Positions 36,395 through 45,156 of a stretch of 64,000 bases of DNA are shown here, piece after piece. The stretch is from contig JAWKWA010000010.1 of NCBI GenBank assembly GCA_041397765.1, positions 1 to 64,000 on the forward strand. The letters run 5' to 3'. The notes under the pieces are model-generated. The model did not search any database and had not been told where the DNA came from. It saw nothing but the letters and a program-made list of their open reading frames with translations. A program made the position numbers and the translations under genes. The DNA comes from JAWKWA01 sp041397765 (lineage in GTDB: Bacteria > Pseudomonadota > Alphaproteobacteria > Rhizobiales > Hyphomicrobiaceae). Position 1 is the stretch's first letter; each line of letters opens with the position of its first letter.

Positions 36395-37312
36395 ATGAAG
36401 AACCTCTCGAGCCCGCTTGCCATGGACTGGGACAAGTTGCGGATCTTCCACGCCGCTGCCGAAGCGGGCAGTTTCACCCATGCCGGCGACGTGCTCAATA
36501 TGAGCCAGTCGGCGGTCAGCCGGCAGGTCAGCGCCCTCGAGCGCGAGCTCAAGGTCTCGCTGTTCCATCGCCATGCCCGCGGCCTCGTGCTGACCGAGCA
36601 GGGCGAGTTGCTGTTCCGCGCCGCCCACGACGTCTTCGTCAAGCTGCAGTCGACCGCGGCCGAGCTCGCCGACACCAAGGCGAAGCCCTCGGGCGAGCTG
36701 CGCGTCACGCTGCCGGTCGGTCTCGGCTCGGCTTGGCTCGCCCCGCGCATCGGCGAGTTCATCGACCTTTATCCCGACATCAGTCTGCGGATCATCTTCT
36801 CCGACGAAGAGCTCGATCTCTCGATGCGCGAGGCCGACATCGCCATCTGGCTGCGCGAGCCGAGCCAGAACGATCTGATCCGCCGGCCGCTGTTTCCCGT
36901 GCATCTGCACGCCTTCGCTTCCAGCACCTATCTGAAGCGCTTCGGCGAGCCCAAGGGCATCGACGATCTCGCCAATCACCGGATCATCACCTATGGGGGA
37001 CCGCTCGCCTCGCAGACGCGCGAGATCAACTGGCTGGAGACGGTCGGACGGGAGGCGCGGGAGCCGCGGCGCTCCTATCTCACCATCAACAACATCTACG
37101 GGCTGAAGCAGGCGGTGCGTCGGGGCGTCGGCATCGCCGTGCTCCCTGATTATCTTGCCAATGACGATGTCGACCTCGTGCCGATCCTCGACAATGTCGA
37201 GCTTCCCGAATGGCACTGCTATTTCGTCTACCCCGAGGAGCTGAAGAACTCCAAGCGCGTCCAGGTGTTCCGCGACTACCTGGTCGCCAAGGCGCGGCAG
37301 TGGAAGAGCTGA
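36395..37312 (+). CDS. lsrB: LysR-family transcriptional regulator, LsrB-like
   Basis: About 305 residues. LysR helix-turn-helix MDWDKLRIFHAAAEAGSFTH, then SQSAVSRQVSALERELKVSL and FHRHARGLVLTEQGE. The effector domain includes YLTINNIYGLKQAVRRGVGI and ends VFRDYLVAKARQWKS. The sequence and the position directly after trxB match LsrB of Sinorhizobium, a regulator of redox balance and cell-surface polysaccharide genes. The symbol rests on this similarity and synteny, recalled rather than computed. Either the ATG at 36395 or that at 36422 could be the start; neither has a strong ribosome site. It probably shares the trxB transcript (181 bases between). Confidence 0.75.
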   Translation: MKNLSSPLAMDWDKLRIFHAAAEAGSFTHAGDVLNMSQSAVSRQVSALERELKVSLFHRHARGLVLTEQGELLFRAAHDVFVKLQSTAAELADTKAKPSGELRVTLPVGLGSAWLAPRIGEFIDLYPDISLRIIFSDEELDLSMREADIAIWLREPSQNDLIRRPLFPVHLHAFASSTYLKRFGEPKGIDDLANHRIITYGGPLASQTREINWLETVGREAREPRRSYLTINNIYGLKQAVRRGVGIAVLPDYLANDDVDLVPILDNVELPEWHCYFVYPEELKNSKRVQVFRDYLVAKARQWKS

Positions 37313-37561
37313 CGCGCGTGGGTTGGGGGGTACGGCAGAGCGGATCGGCGGCCGGGCGGGTCGCCGTGGGAGGCGGCGGGCGAGGGCGCACCGGCCCGCT
37401 AGGGGAACGACCTGGGCGCCCATCGCCGCCCGCGTTTTGCACCGAGCCGGCGAGCCCAGTGTCCGGCCGGCGAAATTGTTCCATCGAAGCCTTGATGGTC
37501 GCGCATGACTGACATGCGGCATTGCAAATTGAATCAGAGGGCACCGGGGCGCAGTCTAGAC
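37313..37561. other. gap between lsrB and the small RNA candidate
   Basis: About 250 GC-rich bases without a supportable gene. CGCATG-actga-CATGCG (37502-37518) is a short perfect inverted repeat, 45 bases before the first hairpin of the RNA candidate, and could be a binding site. A promoter for the RNA should lie here, but I cannot assign -35/-10 boxes with confidence. Confidence 0.35.
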
Positions 37562-37710
37562 ATGCTGTGACGGACAGCATTGAAGGCTCGTTCCCTCCCT
37601 TTGTGCCTTCTATCGCGGTTCGATGCTTTGCATTCGAGCCGCGGCGCGCCTGCCCCCAACAGGTGCTCGAAAACAACTCCAAGCCGGGCCTCGGGCCCGG
37701 CTTTTTCTTT
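37562..37710 (+). ncRNA. candidate small regulatory RNA with five hairpins and C-rich loops
   Basis: Five consecutive stem-loops can be drawn. (1) ATGCTGT-gacgg-ACAGCAT at 37562-37580. (2) GAAGGC...GCCTTC at 37582-37610 with loop TCGTTCCCTCCCTTTGT. (3) a 12-bp stem at 37615-37642 with one bulged A and a G-U pair. (4) GCGCCTG-cccccaa-CAGGTGC at 37646-37666. (5) the terminator. CCCTCCC in loop 2 could pair with Shine-Dalgarno sequences, as in several alphaproteobacterial trans-acting RNAs (for example the alpha-r14 and AbcR groups). No protein frame fits. I cannot assign it to a named family. Confidence 0.55.
37681..37710 (+). terminator. strong Rho-independent terminator
   Basis: A perfect 10-bp stem AAGCCGGGCC / GGCCCGGCTT (37681-37690 and 37694-37703) with a TCG loop, then CTTTTTCTTT. 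It is the 3' end of the small RNA candidate, and may also stop readthrough from trxB-lsrB. Confidence 0.88.
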
Positions 37711-38109
37711 GGGCTGTGTCGTCTTCCCGCGTCGCGACCTTTGCAGGTGGCTGGTCTTTGGCTGATCTCGCCGTCAACTTCGTGGCCGGCGCAGGAGGCA
37801 GGAAGGAAGACTGGCGGCGGGGGCCGGCGGCAACGCCCTGCGCGAGCGCCTCGCCCGGTGGTTTCCGGCACTGGTCGGGAGCGGATGCGGCGTGCGAGAG
37901 TGCACGGCCGGTCGGGCGCCGGCGGCGTGACGCCCGGTGGGCCTGGTCCGGGACGCCGGCCTTGGAGCTCGTTCAGGCGGGGCATGTCCCTGCCAGGGCG
38001 GGGATGGATGCCGGTTGGCCGTCGGATCGCGCTCGCAACAAACAGCAAAGAGCGGGTTCGCCGTTCCACTCGAACTGAACCCGCGCGGTTACGCCTGGTC
38101 GGAGGAGCG
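37711..38109. other. gap before the first EamA gene
   Basis: About 400 GC-rich bases. The + strand frame is open through it, in frame with the EamA gene, but the translation is Arg/Gly/Pro-rich and has no resemblance to a domain. I treat it as non-coding. GGAGG at 38101-38105 is the ribosome site of the next gene. Confidence 0.4.
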
Positions 38110-39033
38110 ATGCAGAAGCGGGTTAGGGAGGGACGCAGGGTCGCCATCATCGGCGGCCTCGCCACGGCGGGAGCGGCGCTCGCGCTGGCCGTCAACAACG
38201 TGGCCGTGCCCTTCACCTATGCGCACGGCGCCAATGCCCAGTCGGTCGTGCTCCTGCGCTACGTCTTCGCCATCCTCGCCATCGCCGCGACACTGGCGGC
38301 GACCGGCATCGGCTTCCGCATGCCCCGCGACCGCATGTGGCATGCCTTCGGCAGCGGCCTTGCGACGGCGATCGGCTCGCTCGGCCTGCTCGGCTCCTAT
38401 GCCTACATCCCGGTCAGCCTCGCCATCGTCGTCGTCTACACCTATCCGATCCTCACCTCCGTCATGCAGAGCGTACTCGAGCGGCGGCCTCCCGGCCTCG
38501 TCGAGATCGCCGCGCTCGTGGTCGCGCTCGCCGGCGTGACGCTGGCGATCGGACCGGGCGAATGGCGGCCCGAGCCGATCGGGCTCCTGCTCGCCGCGGT
38601 CGGCGCCATCGGCTTTGCCGGGTCCTTCGTGTGGAACGGAGCGGCGCTGCGCGGCATCGAATCGACCATCTCCAGCTTCTACATGTCGATCGCCGGCCTC
38701 GTGGCGCTCGCCGGGGCCGTCGCCTTCTCGGGAAGCTATGCCATGCCGGGGGCGAGCCCTGTCGGCTGGGGCGCCTTCCTCGTCTGCGCCGTCGGCTTCA
38801 CGCTTGCCTTTTTCGGCATGTTCAAGGGCGTCGAGCTGATCGGCGGGGCGCCGGCGGCGATGATCATGAATCTCGAGCCGATCCTCACCATCACCTTCGC
38901 GATCCTGTTTATCGGCGAGACGCTGACACCGGCCCGCGCGTGCGGCGGCGCGCTCGTCATCGGGGCCGTCGCGGTCTCGCAGATGCTCGGGCGGGATGGT
39001 CGGGTGACGGCACAGCCGGGGGCGACGCCATGA
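38110..39033 (+). CDS. EamA (drug/metabolite transporter) family permease, first of a tandem pair
   Basis: 307 residues and about ten membrane helices in two EamA repeats (ALALAVNNVAVPFTYAHGAN opens the first, AAVGAIGFAGSFVWNGAALR the second). The repeat end LEPILTITFAILFIGETLTP is the usual EamA hallmark. GGAGG at 38101-38105 sets the ATG at 38110. The stop overlaps the next EamA gene as ATGA, so the two proteins are probably made together and may pair. Members usually export amino acids or small metabolites; the HyuAB genes downstream suggest an amino-acid derivative, which is inference. Confidence 0.88.
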   Translation: MQKRVREGRRVAIIGGLATAGAALALAVNNVAVPFTYAHGANAQSVVLLRYVFAILAIAATLAATGIGFRMPRDRMWHAFGSGLATAIGSLGLLGSYAYIPVSLAIVVVYTYPILTSVMQSVLERRPPGLVEIAALVVALAGVTLAIGPGEWRPEPIGLLLAAVGAIGFAGSFVWNGAALRGIESTISSFYMSIAGLVALAGAVAFSGSYAMPGASPVGWGAFLVCAVGFTLAFFGMFKGVELIGGAPAAMIMNLEPILTITFAILFIGETLTPARACGGALVIGAVAVSQMLGRDGRVTAQPGATP

Positions 39034-40187
39034 GTGCGAATGGGGCGGCAGGTGCCTCGCGGGGGGCGATCGCCGGCATCGTGATCGCGGCTCTCGCGGC
39101 GCTGGCGATCAGCGTCAGCAACGTATCGCTGCCGCTCTACTACGGCCGCGGCGGCAATGTGGAGACCTTCCTCGCCGCGCGCTATGCCATCTCGGTGGCG
39201 ATCTGCCTCGCCATCCTCGTCGCGCGTCGCGCGTCGCTCAGCCTGACGGCGGGCGAGCTCTGGTCGGGGCTGGGCTCGGGGATCGTCTATGGTGCGGGGA
39301 GTCTCCTCGTGCTCGGCTCGATCGCGCTCATCCCGGTCTCGCTGGCGATCCTGATCTTCTTCACCTTCCCGATCCTGACCACCCTGATGCAGGCGCCGCT
39401 CGACCGGCGCATGCCCTCGCCCGGCCAACTCGGCTGCCTCCTCGCCGCGCTGGCGGGTATCGGGCTCGCGCTCGAGATCGGCGAGGTCGCCTACGATCCG
39501 GTCGGGCTCGTCATGGCGCTCGGCGGCGCCTTCGGCATCGCCGGAGCCTTCGTATGGAGCGGCCACGCGCTGCCGCACAAGGATTCCAATCTCGTCACTG
39601 TCACCATGTCGATCGCCGCGCTCGCCATCGCCCTCGGCTTTGCGCTCGGCTCGGGCAACGGCGTCGCGCTCGGCGTGCCGACGCTCGCCTGGATCGCTTT
39701 CGGCGTCGCGGTCGCCGGCGGAGTCGCGGCCTTCATCGCCATGTTCAAGGCGATCCAGCTCGCCGGCGCGACGCGGGCGGCGGCGGTCATGAATCTCGAG
39801 CCGGTCTTCACCATGGCGTTCGCCGCCGTCGTGCTCGCCGAGCGCATCACCTTGCTGAGGGCCGTCGGCGCCGCCATCGTCGTCGGTGCGGTCTTCGCCT
39901 CGCAGTGGCTCGCCCACCGGGCAGGTGGCCAGGCCGCGGAGCGATCGGGCGTCGCAGAGCGCGGCCGCGCGCCTGCCGCGCGGCGCACGGCCGGGGACGC
40001 TGCGCCTCCGCCGCGCATGGCCGTTCCGTCTCCTCGCCGGGGCGCGGCGGCCGGGCTGCACGAGGATGTGGAAAGGGCGGCGGTCCGGCAGGCCGCGGTC
40101 CGGCCAGGGGGAGAGCCGCGACCGGCGGCAGCAGCCGAGCCGGTCTGGCGGCGAACGCCCGCCGGGCGGCATCCCGCACGCGGCTGA
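39030..40187 (+). CDS. EamA family permease, second of the pair, with an unusual C-terminal tail
   Basis: 385 residues. About the first 300 form a ten-helix EamA transporter (ALAISVSNVSLPLYYGRGGN, then NLEPVFTMAFAAVVLAERIT). The last 85 residues are Arg/Ala/Pro-rich (GVAERGRAPAARRTAG and similar) with no membrane helix. EamA proteins normally stop near residue 300, so the tail is either a real extension, or readthrough after a lost stop or a frameshift near 39930. The first 40 helix-forming residues resemble the upstream paralogue, which suggests tandem duplication. ATGA overlap with the upstream gene. Confidence 0.83.
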   Translation: MSANGAAGASRGAIAGIVIAALAALAISVSNVSLPLYYGRGGNVETFLAARYAISVAICLAILVARRASLSLTAGELWSGLGSGIVYGAGSLLVLGSIALIPVSLAILIFFTFPILTTLMQAPLDRRMPSPGQLGCLLAALAGIGLALEIGEVAYDPVGLVMALGGAFGIAGAFVWSGHALPHKDSNLVTVTMSIAALAIALGFALGSGNGVALGVPTLAWIAFGVAVAGGVAAFIAMFKAIQLAGATRAAAVMNLEPVFTMAFAAVVLAERITLLRAVGAAIVVGAVFASQWLAHRAGGQAAERSGVAERGRAPAARRTAGDAAPPPRMAVPSPRRGAAAGLHEDVERAAVRQAAVRPGGEPRPAAAAEPVWRRTPAGRHPARG

Positions 40188-40327
40188 CGGGCCATCTTTC
40201 CTGCGGATTGGGATGCGCTTGCCGGTGCCGCATGGTAAGAGGCGCGCCGGTTTCCGATCTTGCACCGCCCGGCCGGGTGCGGTCGCTGGACCTGCCGGCA
40301 GACCGTCCGGCTTGCCGAAGGGGTGAC

Positions 40328-42457
40328 ATGTCTCCATCAGCATCCGACATTGAGGGCATCCGCCTCGCCGTAGACATCGGCGGTACGTTCACCGACATCG
40401 TCATCGAGCACGGTGGCGATACCGCGACGCGCAAGGTGCTGACGACGCCACGGGCGCCCGAGCGCGCGGTGATCGACGGCACGCTCGAGCTGATGGCCGA
40501 GACCGGCCTGTCGCCCGCAGATCTCTCGCTCTTCATCCACGGCACGACGCTCGCGACCAACGCCATCATCGAGCGCAAGGGCGCGCAGACGGCGCTGATC
40601 GCGACGGAAGGCTTCCGCGACACGCTCGACATCGGCGACGAGAGCCGCTTCGACCAGTACGACATCTTCATCGAGAAGCCGGTGCCGCTGGTGCCGCGGG
40701 CGCTGCGATTCACGGTGCCCGAGCGGGTCGACGCGCGCGGCGACGTGCTGCTGCCACTCGATGAGACCGCCGTCCGCCGGCTCGCGACCGAGCTTGGCCG
40801 ACGCGGCATCGCCAGCATCGCCGTCGCCTACATGCATGCCTATGCGAACCCCGCCCACGAGCAGTGGACACGGGCGATCCTTCAGGCGGAGCTGCCCGGC
40901 GTCTCGGTCACGCTGTCGAGCGAGGTGTGCCCGGAGCTCAGGGAGTACGAGCGCACCTCGACGGCGGTCGCCAATGCCTATGTGCAGCCGCTGATGGCGG
41001 GCTATCTCGGACGCCTGCGCGACGAGCTGGCGGAGAAGGGTTTCCGCTGCCCGCTCTATCTGATGACCTCGGGCGGCGGGCTCACCACGCTCGAGACGGC
41101 GCGGCGCTTCCCCATCCGTCTCGTCGAAAGTGGTCCGGCGGGCGGAGCCATTCTCGCCACCCATATCGCCGGTCTTGCGGGCGAGTCGAAGGTGCTGTCC
41201 TTCGACATGGGCGGCACGACGGCGAAGATCTGCCTCATCGAGGACATGAAGCCGCAGGCCTCGCGCTCGTTCGAGGTCGATCGGGCGGCGCGGTTCCTGA
41301 AGGGGAGCGGGCTGCCCTTGCGCATTCCGGTCATCGAGATGGTCGAGATCGGTGCCGGTGGCGGCTCGATCGCCCATGTCGATGCGATGCGCCGCATCAC
41401 CGTCGGGCCGGAAAGCGCAGGCTCGGAGCCGGGCCCCGCGAGCTACGGCCGCGGCGGCACGCACCCGACCGTCACCGACGCCGATCTCGTGCTCGGCCGC
41501 ATCGATCCGGCCCGCTTTGCCGCCGGCCGTCTGCCGCTCGAGGAAAGGGCGGCACGCCAGGCGCTCGATACCGATATCGGCGGGCCGCTCGGCCTGACGA
41601 CGCCGGTCGCCGCCTATGGAGTCGCCGAGATCGTCGACGAGAACATGGCGAATGCGGCGCGCGTCCATGCGGTCGAGCGCGGGCGGATCATCGCCGACCA
41701 CACCATCATCGCCTTCGGCGGCGCGGCGCCGCTCCATGCCGGACGCCTCGCCGAGAAGCTCGGCATCGCCCGGGTGATCGTGCCGCGCAATGCGGGCGTC
41801 GGCTCGGCGGTCGGCTTCCTGCGGGCGCCGATCGCCTTCGAGGTGGTGCGCAGCCGGCATATGCGCCTCGCCGCTTTCGATGCCGCGCTCGCCAACCGCA
41901 TCGTCGCGGAGATGCGTGCCGAGGCCGAGGAGGTGGTGAGGGCCGGTGCAGGCGAGCGGCCACTCGAGGAGGTTCGCCAGGCCTTCATGCGCTATGTCGG
42001 GCAGGGGCACGAGGTCGTGGTGGCGCTGCCGCGCTCTGAGCTCGATGCGCAGAGCGCCCGGAACCTCAGGGCCGCCTTCGAGCGCGAATACGCGCAACTC
42101 TTCTCGCGGATCATTCCGGGTGCCGAGATCGAGATCCTGAGCTGGACGCTCTCGCTGGCGACGGCGGGACCATCCGGCGCGGCGCCCGCCACGGCGGACG
42201 GCGCGGCGCCCGGCGGGGCGTCGGCGGCGGAGCCTGTCGGCACGCGGATGCTCTATGATCCGGCGTCGGGTGGCACGCGCGAGGTCAAGGTCTACTGGCG
42301 CGCGTCGCTCGCCGGCTGCAAGGCGCTGGCCGGTCCCGCGCTCGTCGCCGAGAACGACACGACGACATTCGTGCCCGCCGGCTTCACAGGCCTCGTCGAC
42401 CGCAATGGCGCGCTCGTGCTCGATCGGGCCGGCACGGGGAAGGAGGACGCGCAATGA
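40328..42457 (+). CDS. hyuA: hydantoinase/5-oxoprolinase family protein, subunit A (HyuA type)
   Basis: 709 residues. The N-terminal phosphate loop RLAVDIGGTFTDIVIEHGGD and FIHGTTLATNAIIERKGAQT are the HyuA/oxoprolinase opening. LVESGPAGGAI and VLSFDMGGTTAKICLIEDMK form the second ATPase half, and MVEIGAGGGSIA with GGAAPLHAGRLAEKLG follow. It hydrolyses hydantoin-like or 5-oxoproline-like rings, coupled to ATP, together with subunit B. The start at 40328 was chosen where the family begins; upstream sequence in the frame is low-complexity. Its stop overlaps hyuB (ATGA). Exact substrate unknown; N-methylhydantoin is one option. Confidence 0.9.
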   Translation: MSPSASDIEGIRLAVDIGGTFTDIVIEHGGDTATRKVLTTPRAPERAVIDGTLELMAETGLSPADLSLFIHGTTLATNAIIERKGAQTALIATEGFRDTLDIGDESRFDQYDIFIEKPVPLVPRALRFTVPERVDARGDVLLPLDETAVRRLATELGRRGIASIAVAYMHAYANPAHEQWTRAILQAELPGVSVTLSSEVCPELREYERTSTAVANAYVQPLMAGYLGRLRDELAEKGFRCPLYLMTSGGGLTTLETARRFPIRLVESGPAGGAILATHIAGLAGESKVLSFDMGGTTAKICLIEDMKPQASRSFEVDRAARFLKGSGLPLRIPVIEMVEIGAGGGSIAHVDAMRRITVGPESAGSEPGPASYGRGGTHPTVTDADLVLGRIDPARFAAGRLPLEERAARQALDTDIGGPLGLTTPVAAYGVAEIVDENMANAARVHAVERGRIIADHTIIAFGGAAPLHAGRLAEKLGIARVIVPRNAGVGSAVGFLRAPIAFEVVRSRHMRLAAFDAALANRIVAEMRAEAEEVVRAGAGERPLEEVRQAFMRYVGQGHEVVVALPRSELDAQSARNLRAAFEREYAQLFSRIIPGAEIEILSWTLSLATAGPSGAAPATADGAAPGGASAAEPVGTRMLYDPASGGTREVKVYWRASLAGCKALAGPALVAENDTTTFVPAGFTGLVDRNGALVLDRAGTGKEDAQ

Positions 42458-44127
42458 GCGGCAAGACCATGAGTGCCCCAGCCGATGCCGGCCTTTCGGC
42501 GATCCATCGCCAGATCATGTGGAGCCGGCTGATCGCGGTCGTCGAAGAGCAGGCGCAGACGCTGATCCGCACCGCCTTCTCGACCTTCGTGCACGAGGCC
42601 GGCGATCTCTCGGCGGGCGTCTTCGACCTTGAGGGCCGCATGATCGCACAAGCGGTCACCGGCACGCCGGGACATGTCAACTCGATGGCGGAATCGGTCG
42701 GCCATTTCATCGCGGCCTTCCCTATCGAAACCATGGCCGAGGGCGACGTCTATGTGACGAACGATCCCTGGAAGGGCACGGGCCATCTCAACGACCTCGT
42801 TGTCACCACGCCCGCCTTCCATCGCGGCAAGCTGGTCGGGCTCTTCTCCTGCACCAGCCACCTCACCGATATCGGCGGGCTCGGCTTCGTCCCGGACGGC
42901 CGCGACGTGCAGATGGAAGGCATCTATGTGCCGTTCCTCAAGCTGGTCGACCGCGGCCGCATCAACGACACGCTGATGGCGCTGATGAAGGCCAATACCC
43001 GCCTGCCGATCGAGACCGAGGGCGACATCTACTCGCTCGTCAACTGCAACGAGATCGGTGCGCGCCGGCTCTCGGCGATGATGGAGGAGTTCGGGCTCAC
43101 CGATCTCCAGGCACTCGCCGACCACATCTGCGACAGCTCGCGCGACGCGGTGGCGAGCGAGGTGGCGAAGCTGCCGCATGGCGCCTGGTCCTACGCGATG
43201 ACGATCGACGGCTATGACGAGCCGATCACGCTGAAGGCGACGACGCGGGTCGATGCCTCGGGCATCTCGGTCGACTACCAGGGCACGTCGGGCATCGCGC
43301 GTTTCGGCATCAATTGTCCGCTGACCTACACGCGGGCCTATACGACCTTCGGCCTCGCCACCGCGATCGCGCCACGCGTGCCCAACAATCATGGCTCACT
43401 GTCGGTCTACCGCACGACGGCGCCGGCCAATTCGATCGTCAACGCGTTGCCGCCGGCGCCGGTCGCGCTGCGCCACGTCGTCGGCCAGATGCTGCCGGCG
43501 GTGGTGTTCGGCTGTCTGAAGCAAGCGATCCCCGAGCGCGTGCCTGCCGAGGGGACGTCCTGCCTCTACACGGTCAATGTGCGCGGCTTTGAGGGTGCCG
43601 AGCGGCGGCGCTTCGCCATGACCTTCGTGTCGAATGGCGGCACCGGCGCGCGCCCGGACAGAGACGGGCTGTCGAGCACGGCTTTTCCCTCCGGCGTCAA
43701 GGGCACGCCGATCGAGGTGGTCGAGACCATGGTGCCGCTGGTGTTCTGGCGCAAGGAGTTCCGCGCCGACTCGGGCGGGGCCGGGCAGTACCGCGGCGGC
43801 CACGGCGTCGAGATCGAGATCGAGAACCGCTCCGAATGGCCGCTCGAGCTGCTCGCCGCCTTCGACCGCATCAAGTTCCCCCCGCGCGGACGCGACGGCG
43901 GCGCCGACGGCCTGCCGGGCGAGGTGCTGATCGCGGGAACCGGCGAGCGGCTGCGCGGCAAGGGCCTGCAGGAGATCCCGCCGGGCCGGCATCTCGTCGT
44001 GCGCACGCCAGGTGGCGGTGGCATTGGCGATCCCGCCAGACGCGATCGGGCGGCGCTCGACCGCGACGTCGCGAACGGCCTCGTCAGCACGGCGGCGGCT
44101 GCGGACGCCTACCGGCAAGGGCGCTGA
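42454..44127 (+). CDS. hyuB: hydantoinase B/5-oxoprolinase family protein (HyuB type)
   Basis: 557 residues. Family blocks: LIAVVEEQAQTLIRTAFSTF near the N-terminus with an in-frame VHEAGDLSAGVFD, then VYVTNDPWKGTGHLNDLVVT, HLTDIGGLGFVPDGRDVQME, FVSNGGTGARPDRDGLSSTA and the C-terminal RTPGGGGIGDPARRD. It carries the ring-opening activity with HyuA. The ATG overlaps the hyuA stop. The two make a typical ATP-dependent hydantoinase/oxoprolinase pair. Two EamA exporters precede the pair and another follows it on the other strand. Confidence 0.92.
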   Translation: MSGKTMSAPADAGLSAIHRQIMWSRLIAVVEEQAQTLIRTAFSTFVHEAGDLSAGVFDLEGRMIAQAVTGTPGHVNSMAESVGHFIAAFPIETMAEGDVYVTNDPWKGTGHLNDLVVTTPAFHRGKLVGLFSCTSHLTDIGGLGFVPDGRDVQMEGIYVPFLKLVDRGRINDTLMALMKANTRLPIETEGDIYSLVNCNEIGARRLSAMMEEFGLTDLQALADHICDSSRDAVASEVAKLPHGAWSYAMTIDGYDEPITLKATTRVDASGISVDYQGTSGIARFGINCPLTYTRAYTTFGLATAIAPRVPNNHGSLSVYRTTAPANSIVNALPPAPVALRHVVGQMLPAVVFGCLKQAIPERVPAEGTSCLYTVNVRGFEGAERRRFAMTFVSNGGTGARPDRDGLSSTAFPSGVKGTPIEVVETMVPLVFWRKEFRADSGGAGQYRGGHGVEIEIENRSEWPLELLAAFDRIKFPPRGRDGGADGLPGEVLIAGTGERLRGKGLQEIPPGRHLVVRTPGGGGIGDPARRDRAALDRDVANGLVSTAAAADAYRQGR

Positions 44128-44161
44128 GAGCGAGGACGCGGCCCCTGCGCCGTCCCCGGCA

Positions 44162-45088
44162 TCAGGCCTTGGCGCGGGCCGCCGTCATCATGCGCAACCG
44201 CTCGCGGTAGAAGGTGTAGATGCCGGCGGCGATGACGATGGCGATGCCAAGGAGCGTGAGGCTGTCGGGCACCTGGCCCCAGACGAGATAGCCGCCGGTG
44301 ATGGCGAACAGCACCACCGAGTAGCGGAATGGCGCGATCACCGCCATCTCGCCCGAGCGCAGCGAGACCGTGACGCAGAAATAGCCGACCACGATCGCTA
44401 TGGCGGCGGCGGCGAGGCGCAGCGCGACCAGCGGCTCGGGCACCACCCACACCTCCGTCAGCCCCATGACGAAGCCAGCCACGGTGACCGAGGCCGCCGA
44501 CATCACCGTGATCATCAGCGTGGGGATGTCGCGGTCGATGCGGCGGGTCGAGAGGTCGCGCAGGACGACTGCGAGCACGCAGAAGATGAGCGGCAGCGAC
44601 CACCAGGAGAAGGCGGCGGTGCCCGGCTTGACGATGAGCAGCACGCCGATGAAGCCGACGAGCGCCGCGGTCCAGCGTCGCCAGCCGACCTGCTCGCGGA
44701 AGAACACGGCGGAGGCCGCCGTCACCGCCAGCGGTGTGAACTGCATGATCGCGTTGGTCTCGGCGAAGGGCAGGTGCATGAGGCCGGTGAGGAACAGCAC
44801 CGTCGAAAGCACCTCGCCGGCGATGCGGCCGCCGACCGGCCAGGACATCATCTGGCGGATCGGCCTCAGCGCACCGAACCACCAGGCGAGCAGCATCACG
44901 AAAGCGATGGCGAAGACGCCCCTGACGGCCATGATCTCGCCGATCGGCAGCGTGTCGCCGGCGACCTTGGCAAAGCCGTCATTGGTGACGAACGCACCCA
45001 TGCCGGCGATCATCGCGAGGATGCCGAGCATGTTGGGGGAGAGGCGGCCGGCCGGCCTTGCCGGTGCCGCAGCGCTCTGCGAGCTCAC
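44162..45088 (-). CDS. EamA family permease
   Basis: About 308 residues and ten helices (GILAMIAGMGAFVTNDGFAK opens, FVLGTS-like loops absent). EamA features: FAETNAIMQFTPLAVTAASA, then VFFREQVGWRRW. The second repeat starts near VMSAASVTVAGFVMG. It ends FYRERLRMMTAARAKA. GTG at 45088 is the best start I see (AGGATC just upstream); the ATG at 45031 would also serve. Convergent with hyuB, 34 bases away. Function: export or exchange of a small metabolite, ligand unknown. Not closely similar to the tandem pair. Confidence 0.85.
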   Translation of the reverse strand: MSSQSAAAPARPAGRLSPNMLGILAMIAGMGAFVTNDGFAKVAGDTLPIGEIMAVRGVFAIAFVMLLAWWFGALRPIRQMMSWPVGGRIAGEVLSTVLFLTGLMHLPFAETNAIMQFTPLAVTAASAVFFREQVGWRRWTAALVGFIGVLLIVKPGTAAFSWWSLPLIFCVLAVVLRDLSTRRIDRDIPTLMITVMSAASVTVAGFVMGLTEVWVVPEPLVALRLAAAAIAIVVGYFCVTVSLRSGEMAVIAPFRYSVVLFAITGGYLVWGQVPDSLTLLGIAIVIAAGIYTFYRERLRMMTAARAKA

Positions 45089-45156
45089 GATCCTTGACTC
45101 TCCGGTTTCCGGCCGGGCGATTGAGAGGGGCGCCGAACGCGATCCGGCCGCCCGGC

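Noticed and set aside
37615..37642. tRNA-like element (contains GGTTCGATGC)
   Set aside because: There is no acceptor stem or anticodon arm; it fits a single long hairpin of the small RNA candidate.
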